DNA of 34,310 nucleotides from DASPHG01 sp035629775 (lineage in GTDB: Bacteria; Actinomycetota; Thermoleophilia; Solirubrobacterales; Thermoleophilaceae): NCBI GenBank assembly GCA_035629775.1, contig DASPHG010000071.1, forward strand, positions 1-34,310, in the 5' to 3' direction. The notes under the pieces were generated by a model. That model was not told the DNA's origin. It saw only the letters and a list, made by a program, of their open reading frames with translations, and ran no database searches. Numbering within the stretch: the stretch's first letter is position 1; each line of letters starts with the position of its first letter. Both the position numbers and the translations under genes were made by a program. This document shows, piece after piece, positions 30,666-34,310 of the stretch.

Positions 30666-30677
30666 GGTCGTTGTCTA
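30666..30677 (-). promoter_or_regulatory. -10 element TAGACA six bases before the second sigma factor
   Basis: On the minus strand TAGACA (30677-30672) is followed by six bases and GTG at 30665. Confidence 0.35.
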
Positions 30678-30690
30678 CCCGTTCTGTCAG

Positions 30691-30709
30691 CGCCCAGAAC
30701 GTTTGGGCG
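30691..30709. promoter_or_regulatory. Near-perfect palindrome between sigma factor and kinase genes
   Basis: CGCCCAGAACGTTTGGGCG pairs at eight of nine positions around its centre, counting one G-T, with 6-bp perfect outer arms CGCCCA/TGGGCG. It lies midway between two divergent leaderless-like promoters and could be an operator for both. Confidence 0.4.
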
Positions 30710-30723
30710 GGGGGTCGTTTCGG

Positions 30724-30729
30724 TAGCAA
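30724..30729 (+). promoter_or_regulatory. -10-like TAGCAA six bases before the kinase start
   Basis: TAGCAA is followed by six bases and ATG at 30736. It has the leaderless spacing and the conserved TA, but not the final T. Confidence 0.3.
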
Positions 30730-30735
30730 CCGTAC

Positions 30736-32217
30736 ATGCCCACCGGAACGGCAGAGGGACCCCTGCTCGCAGGGAGATACCGCGTGATCCGCCGACTCGG
30801 GTCCGGCGGGATGGCCGCCGTCTACCTGGCCCAGGACGAGCGGCTCGGCCGCAACGTGGCCGTCAAGCGGATGCACGCGAGCGACGGCGACGACGTGGAT
30901 GCGCGCCGGTTCCAGCGCGAGGCCCGGCTCGGCGCGTCGCTCAGCCATCCGAACCTCGTCTCGATCTTCGACACCGAGGAGGACGAGGAGTCGGTCCTGC
31001 TCGTCATGGAGTACGTGGAGGGGGAGACCCTCGCTGACGCGCTGAAGCGCGGCCCCGTCGGCGCGCGCCGGACGGTCGAGATCGTCCGCGCCGTCGCCGA
31101 GGCGCTCGACCACGCGCACCGGGAGGGGATCGTGCACCGCGACATCAAGCCCGCGAACGTCCTGCTGGGGAGCGACGGCTCGGTCAAGCTGGCCGACCTC
31201 GGCATCGCAAAGGCGGTCGAGCGCACCGACATCACCGGCACCGGCATGGTCCTGGGAACCCCGGCCTACATGGCGCCCGAGCAGCTCCAGGGCGAGACGA
31301 TCGGCCCTCCGGTCGACGTCTACGCGCTCGCGGCGATGACGTTCGAGATGCTCACCGGCCGGCGCCCGCGCCCCGGCCGCACGGCGGTCGAGATCGCGCA
31401 TCAGGTCGTCAGCGAGCCGCCGCCCGACGCCCGCGCCGTCAACCCCGACATCCCGCGCGCGGCCGCCGACGCCGTCTGCGCGGGGATGGCGAAGAACGCC
31501 GCGGATCGCCCGCTCAGGGCGGTCGACTTCGCCGAGGGGCTCGAGCGCGGCCTGCGGACGGCGCCGCCGACGCTGTCGCAGCCGACGCAGCGGCTCGAGG
31601 GTGCCCGCCCCGTCGGCGCGGTGGCGCAGGCGCCGCCCGCCGCGCCGCCGCCACCCGTCCGCGCCGCGCGCAGCCCCCGCTGGCCGGCGATCGCCGCCCT
31701 GCTCGGCGTGGCGCTCGCGGCCATCACGATCGCGATCGCCTCCGGCGGGGATGACGAGCCTGCTTCCGAGCGCTCCGCCGATCGGGGGAACCCGGCCGGT
31801 GAGCGTGGTCAACAGAAGCCTGCGGCGGAGGAGGCGCCCGCCCCTGCGGAGGAGGCGCCGGCGGAGAACGTGCCGGTCAGCGACCCCGGTCCCTACGAGG
31901 TCCCCGTGCCGACTGGCGCCGGCACCGCGGCTGAGGCCGAGCAACTCCACCTGGACGGCCATGCCGCGCTCGAGGCAGGCGACTACGAGACCGCGATCGA
32001 GCTGAACACCCAGGCGCTTCAGGCCTTCCCCGAGGGGACGAACTGGCAGACCGACATGAACTACGCCTACGCGCTCTTCAGCCTGGGCAAGGCCCTGCGA
32101 TTGGCCGGCCGGCCGGAGGACGCGATCCTCGTGCTCGAGCAGCGCGCGCAGATCCCGAACCAGCAGGGAACGGTCATTGGCGAGCTGGAGCTCGCGCGCC
32201 GCGCGGCGGGCGAATAG
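30736..32217 (+). CDS. Transmembrane Ser/Thr protein kinase (PknB-like) with external TPR-like domain
   Basis: This is a 493-aa Hanks-type kinase. The cytoplasmic kinase domain spans about 12-275. It has the G-loop RLGSGGMAAVYLA, the ATP-binding lysine K44 (VAVKRM), the catalytic loop HRDIKPAN (D136), DLG in place of DFG (D154), and the activation segment ending GTPAYMAPEQ. A proline-rich juxtamembrane stretch follows. One membrane helix is at about 316-336 (WPAIAALLGVALAAITIAIA). The outer part has an Ala/Pro/Glu linker and a TPR-like helical repeat (LHLDGHAALEAGDYETAIELNTQAL, then YALFSLGKALRLAGRPEDAILVLEQRA) instead of PASTA repeats. It should sense a protein or peptide ligand outside and phosphorylate inside targets. 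It diverges from the broken sigma factor. Confidence 0.92.
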   Translation: MPTGTAEGPLLAGRYRVIRRLGSGGMAAVYLAQDERLGRNVAVKRMHASDGDDVDARRFQREARLGASLSHPNLVSIFDTEEDEESVLLVMEYVEGETLADALKRGPVGARRTVEIVRAVAEALDHAHREGIVHRDIKPANVLLGSDGSVKLADLGIAKAVERTDITGTGMVLGTPAYMAPEQLQGETIGPPVDVYALAAMTFEMLTGRRPRPGRTAVEIAHQVVSEPPPDARAVNPDIPRAAADAVCAGMAKNAADRPLRAVDFAEGLERGLRTAPPTLSQPTQRLEGARPVGAVAQAPPAAPPPPVRAARSPRWPAIAALLGVALAAITIAIASGGDDEPASERSADRGNPAGERGQQKPAAEEAPAPAEEAPAENVPVSDPGPYEVPVPTGAGTAAEAEQLHLDGHAALEAGDYETAIELNTQALQAFPEGTNWQTDMNYAYALFSLGKALRLAGRPEDAILVLEQRAQIPNQQGTVIGELELARRAAGE

Positions 32218-32225
32218 GGCGTTTG

Positions 32226-32242
32226 CCCGGGGGACCCCCGGG
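32226..32242. terminator. Perfect palindrome CCCGGGGG-A-CCCCCGGG after the kinase gene
   Basis: An 8-bp self-complementary stem with a one-base centre lies nine bases after the kinase stop. No U-run follows, so it may act as a weak terminator or pause before the CBS-domain gene. Confidence 0.4.
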
Positions 32243-32283
32243 TACGGCCTATGTAGACCCAATTCAGAGGAGGGAACCGCGAA

Positions 32284-32703
32284 ATGGCACAAAGCATCCG
32301 CGAGGTCATGACGGAGAGCCCCGAGCTCGTCTCGGGTGACACAACGGTCGCGGACGCGGCGAAGCTGATGCGCGACAAGGACTTCGGCGGCGTCCTGTGT
32401 GGCGACGGCGAGGAGGTCAGCGGATTCCTGACCGACCGCGACATCGCGCTTCGCGTGGTCGCAGAGGGCAAGGACCCCGGCACCACCACCGTCAGCGAGG
32501 TCGCGACGACCGACCTGCACACACTTTCGCCCGACGACTCGGTCGAGGACGCCATCGAACTGGTGCGCAAGCACGACATCCGGCGCGTCCCGGTGGTCGA
32601 GGGCGCCCGCCCGGTCGGCATCGTCTCGATCGGCGACCTCGCGGTAGAGCGCGACGAGGACTCGGCGCTGGCCGACATCAGCGCCGCCAGCCAGAACAAC
32701 TGA
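32284..32703 (+). CDS. Stand-alone two-CBS-domain protein
   Basis: This is a 139-aa protein that is a single Bateman module. CBS1 covers about 6-62 (VREVMTESPELVSG-type start, then DFGGVLCGDGEEVSGFLTDRDIALRVVAEG). CBS2 covers about 68-126 (TTDLHTLSPDDSVEDAIELVRKHDIRRVPVVEGARPVGIVSIGDLA). Such modules bind adenosine nucleotides and regulate partners; the partner is unknown. A GAGGAGGG ribosome site is about 10 bases before ATG 32284. The gene is followed by a strong terminator at 32780-32806. Confidence 0.9.
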   Translation: MAQSIREVMTESPELVSGDTTVADAAKLMRDKDFGGVLCGDGEEVSGFLTDRDIALRVVAEGKDPGTTTVSEVATTDLHTLSPDDSVEDAIELVRKHDIRRVPVVEGARPVGIVSIGDLAVERDEDSALADISAASQNN

Positions 32704-32779
32704 CCGTACCCAGGCCGTTTCGGCCTGCTACCCCCCGGTCGCCGCGCAGCGGCTTACGAACTGGCGACCGGAAAGAGGA

Positions 32780-32806
32780 GGGCCCGGCATGATGCCGGGC
32801 CCTTTT
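32780..32806. terminator. Rho-independent terminator between convergent genes
   Basis: A 9-bp stem GGGCCCGGC...GCCGGGCCC (32780-32788 and 32794-32802) with an ATGAT loop is followed by TTTT on the plus strand. It lies just after the convergent acyltransferase stop on the other strand and may end both transcripts. This is the clearest intrinsic terminator in the window. Confidence 0.85.
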
Positions 32807-33447
32807 CATTCGCTGAAGCGCATCTCCTTCGGCTCGTCGCGCATGCGGATGACACGCGCCGGGATACCGCCGACCACGGCGTTTGCCGGTACGTCCTTCG
32901 TGACCACGGAGTTCGCGCCGATCACGGCGTTGTCGCCCACGGTGACGCCGCGGAGGATGCACGCGCCGTAGCCGATCCAGACGTTGTGCCCCACGCGAAC
33001 GTCGCGCTTGTAGATCCCCTGGAGCCTGATCGGCCGGTCCACCTCGACCATCCCGTGGTCGAAGTCGATCATCATCACGCGGTCGGCGATCACGGACTCG
33101 CGGCCGATCGAGACGTGCTGGTACGCGGAGATCGTGCACTCCTGGCCGAGCACGGTCTTCGCCCCGATCGAGACGACGCCCTCGTGGCAGCGGATCTTCG
33201 TCCCGTGCCCGAGCCATGACCATCGCCCGAGCTCGATCCGTCCGGCCCGCCCGATCTGAAGCACGACCCCGGGCCCGATGAAGGCGAGGCCGTCGAGCTT
33301 GAGCCGCCGTCCATACGTCGACAGGTACTTCCGCCGCGCCAGCCGGAGCAGTAAGCGGGCGTACTTCGGCGTGAGCATCCCGTGCTCGCGCATGAACCGA
33401 AACAGGGCCGGCGGTCCTCCGTGGAGCGGGGCGGGCTGACGACGCAC
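32806..33447 (-). CDS. Left-handed beta-helix (hexapeptide) acyltransferase
   Basis: This is a protein of about 213 aa from GTG 33447, or 195 aa from the internal ATG 33393. After a basic helical N-terminus (YARLLLRLARRKYLSTYGRR) it consists of imperfect hexapeptide turns: GRIELGRWSWLGHGTKIR, VSIGAKTVLG and VRVGHNVWIGYGACILRGVTVG. It ends with the maltose-O-acetyltransferase-type block VIGANSVVTKDVPANAVVGGIPARVIR. The family uses acetyl- or acyl-CoA to modify sugars in surface polysaccharides; the acceptor is unknown. I prefer GTG 33447 because TAGCTT lies seven bases upstream. The gene diverges from the ABC exporter with overlapping -10 elements. Confidence 0.85.
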   Translation of the reverse strand: MRRQPAPLHGGPPALFRFMREHGMLTPKYARLLLRLARRKYLSTYGRRLKLDGLAFIGPGVVLQIGRAGRIELGRWSWLGHGTKIRCHEGVVSIGAKTVLGQECTISAYQHVSIGRESVIADRVMMIDFDHGMVEVDRPIRLQGIYKRDVRVGHNVWIGYGACILRGVTVGDNAVIGANSVVTKDVPANAVVGGIPARVIRMRDEPKEMRFSE

Positions 33448-33454
33448 GGCGGGC

Positions 33455-33464
33455 AAGCTAACGT
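33455..33464. promoter_or_regulatory. Overlapping -10 elements, AAGCTAACGT
   Basis: The minus strand reads TAGCTT (33460-33455), seven bases from the acyltransferase GTG at 33447. The plus strand reads TAACGT (33459-33464) upstream of the ABC ATPase ATG at 33478. The two share a central TA. Confidence 0.4.
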
Positions 33465-33477
33465 GACGGCCGTCTCC

Positions 33478-34206
33478 ATGGATTCCCGTCCGATCGTCTC
33501 CGCCAGCGACCTCCGCCGACGCTACGGCGAGGGTGACACCGCCGTCGACGCCCTCCGCGGCGTATCGATCGACTTCGCAGCCGGCCGCTTCACGGCGATC
33601 ATGGGACCCTCGGGCTCCGGCAAGTCCACGCTGATGAACATCCTGGCCGGGCTCGACCGGCCCACGGGCGGCACGGTCACGCTGGACGGCACCGAGATCA
33701 CCGGTCTGGGCGACGCGGAGCTCACGCAGCTCCGCCGCGACAAGCTCGGCTTCGTCTTCCAGTTCTTCAACCTGCTGCCGGTGCTCAACGCGCAGGAGAA
33801 CATCGAGCTCCCGCTGCGGATCGCCGGCCGCGACGCGGACCGGGAGTGGGTGGACCAGCTCGTCACGGCGATCGGCATCGACGATCGCCGCACCCACCGC
33901 CCCACACAGCTCTCGGGTGGCCAGCAGCAGCGCGTGGCGATCGCCCGCGCGCTCGCGTCGAAGCCCGCCGTCATATTCGCCGACGAGCCGACCGGCAACC
34001 TCGACTCGAAGGCCAGCGACGGCATCCTGGAGCTGCTGCGGCGCGCGGTGGACGACTTCGGGCAGACGGTGGTGATGGTCACCCACGACGCGCACGCCGC
34101 GTCGTACGCGGACCAGCTCGTGGTGCTCGTGGATGGGCAGGTCGTCGAGGACCGTGAGGCGCCCGACGCCGACGGGATCCTCGACGTCATGAAGTCCGTC
34201 GCCTGA
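33478..34206 (+). CDS. ABC transporter ATP-binding protein, MacB/LolD type
   Basis: This is a 242-aa nucleotide-binding subunit of the MacB/LolD/FtsE class, mechanotransmission exporters of lipoproteins, peptides or drugs. Visible motifs are Walker A GPSGSGKST, Q-loop FVFQFFNLLP, signature LSGGQQQRVAIARAL, Walker B VIFADEPTGNLD and the H-switch VMVTHDAH. The N-terminal phrase VSASDLRRRYGEGDTAVDAL is typical. The ATG 33478 was chosen because upstream codons lack family similarity. The stop overlaps the permease start by one base (TGATG), so the two are coupled. Confidence 0.93.
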   Translation: MDSRPIVSASDLRRRYGEGDTAVDALRGVSIDFAAGRFTAIMGPSGSGKSTLMNILAGLDRPTGGTVTLDGTEITGLGDAELTQLRRDKLGFVFQFFNLLPVLNAQENIELPLRIAGRDADREWVDQLVTAIGIDDRRTHRPTQLSGGQQQRVAIARALASKPAVIFADEPTGNLDSKASDGILELLRRAVDDFGQTVVMVTHDAHAASYADQLVVLVDGQVVEDREAPDADGILDVMKSVA

Positions 34207-34310
34207 TGCTGAAGGTCGGGCTGCGTGGCGTCTTCGCGCGCAAGCTGCGCGCGCTCCTGACCGCGCTCGCGGTCTTCCTCGGCGTGGCGCTGATGACCGG
34301 GACCTACGTC
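34206..34310 (+). CDS. ABC transporter permease, FtsX/MacB-like (partial, runs off the right edge)
   Basis: The first 35 residues are seen (MLKVGLRGVFARKLRALL, then TALAVFLGVALMTGTYV). They show the basic amphipathic N-terminus and first membrane helix of MacB/FtsX-type permeases. The ATG overlaps the ATPase stop in TGATG. The remainder lies outside the window. Confidence 0.8.
   Translation, partial: MLKVGLRGVFARKLRALLTALAVFLGVALMTGTYV

Overview
The window is about 34 kb of very GC-rich, densely packed bacterial DNA. It carries roughly 31 protein genes with few gaps, no stretch over 300 bases without a gene, and no rRNA, tRNA, CRISPR array or transposase that I could see. Two principal-type sigma factors, a ParA next to FtsZ, paired ArsA/Get3-like ATPases, a PknB-like kinase, GTG/TTG starts and many leaderless-looking promoters point to Actinomycetota. 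The secreted-protein domains and gene mix suggest Thermoleophilia, but that placement is inference.

Layout. 1-249: leader DNA of a principal sigma factor gene, with a promoter-proximal inverted repeat. 250-8225: rpoD-like sigma factor, secreted beta-propeller protein, PilT-type ATPase, AIM24-family protein and a secreted neutral-ceramidase-like hydrolase. 8201-11438: a membrane protein diverging from an XRE/MmyB-type regulator, an HxlR regulator, and a secreted protein with a carboxypeptidase-regulatory-like domain. 11522-17209: an NTPase block made of an unrecognised 495-aa protein, two translationally coupled ArsA-like ATPases, and a divergent parA overlapping an ftsZ with a long N-terminal extension. 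17311-21955: gamma-glutamyltransferase with a coupled small lipoprotein, a Lon-N-domain protein diverging from hisC, and a CMD protein and membrane protein that continue an operon with the methyltransferase to their right. 21961-26320: that methyltransferase, and divergently a second methyltransferase followed by a GH57 glucan enzyme and a GT4 glycosyltransferase. This order resembles the mycobacterial Rv3030-Rv3032 methylglucose-polysaccharide locus. 26317-29620: topoisomerase IB, a proline-rich microprotein, a GlsB/YeaQ-type membrane protein, and a solute-binding lipoprotein coupled to a CDF-type transporter. 29617-34310: a second principal-type sigma factor broken by a one-base frameshift, a Ser/Thr kinase, a CBS-domain protein, a hexapeptide acyltransferase and the start of a MacB/LolD-type ABC exporter.

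Themes. About a dozen genes have a TANNN(T/A) element exactly 6 or 7 nt before the start codon, so their mRNAs are probably leaderless. At four divergent pairs the -10 elements of both strands overlap, most strikingly at 19891-19907, where two leaderless start codons face away from one near-palindromic -10. A 17-bp inverted repeat, ACTTCA-N5-TGAAGT, occurs at both the rpoD and hxlR promoters. The same (GCAACGA)4 heptamer array lies inside two coding regions 3 kb apart. The best candidate for an under-described system is the parA-ftsZ/ArsA pair/495-aa protein block at 11.5-17.2 kb. The glucan methylation locus at 22.9-26.3 kb is the second.
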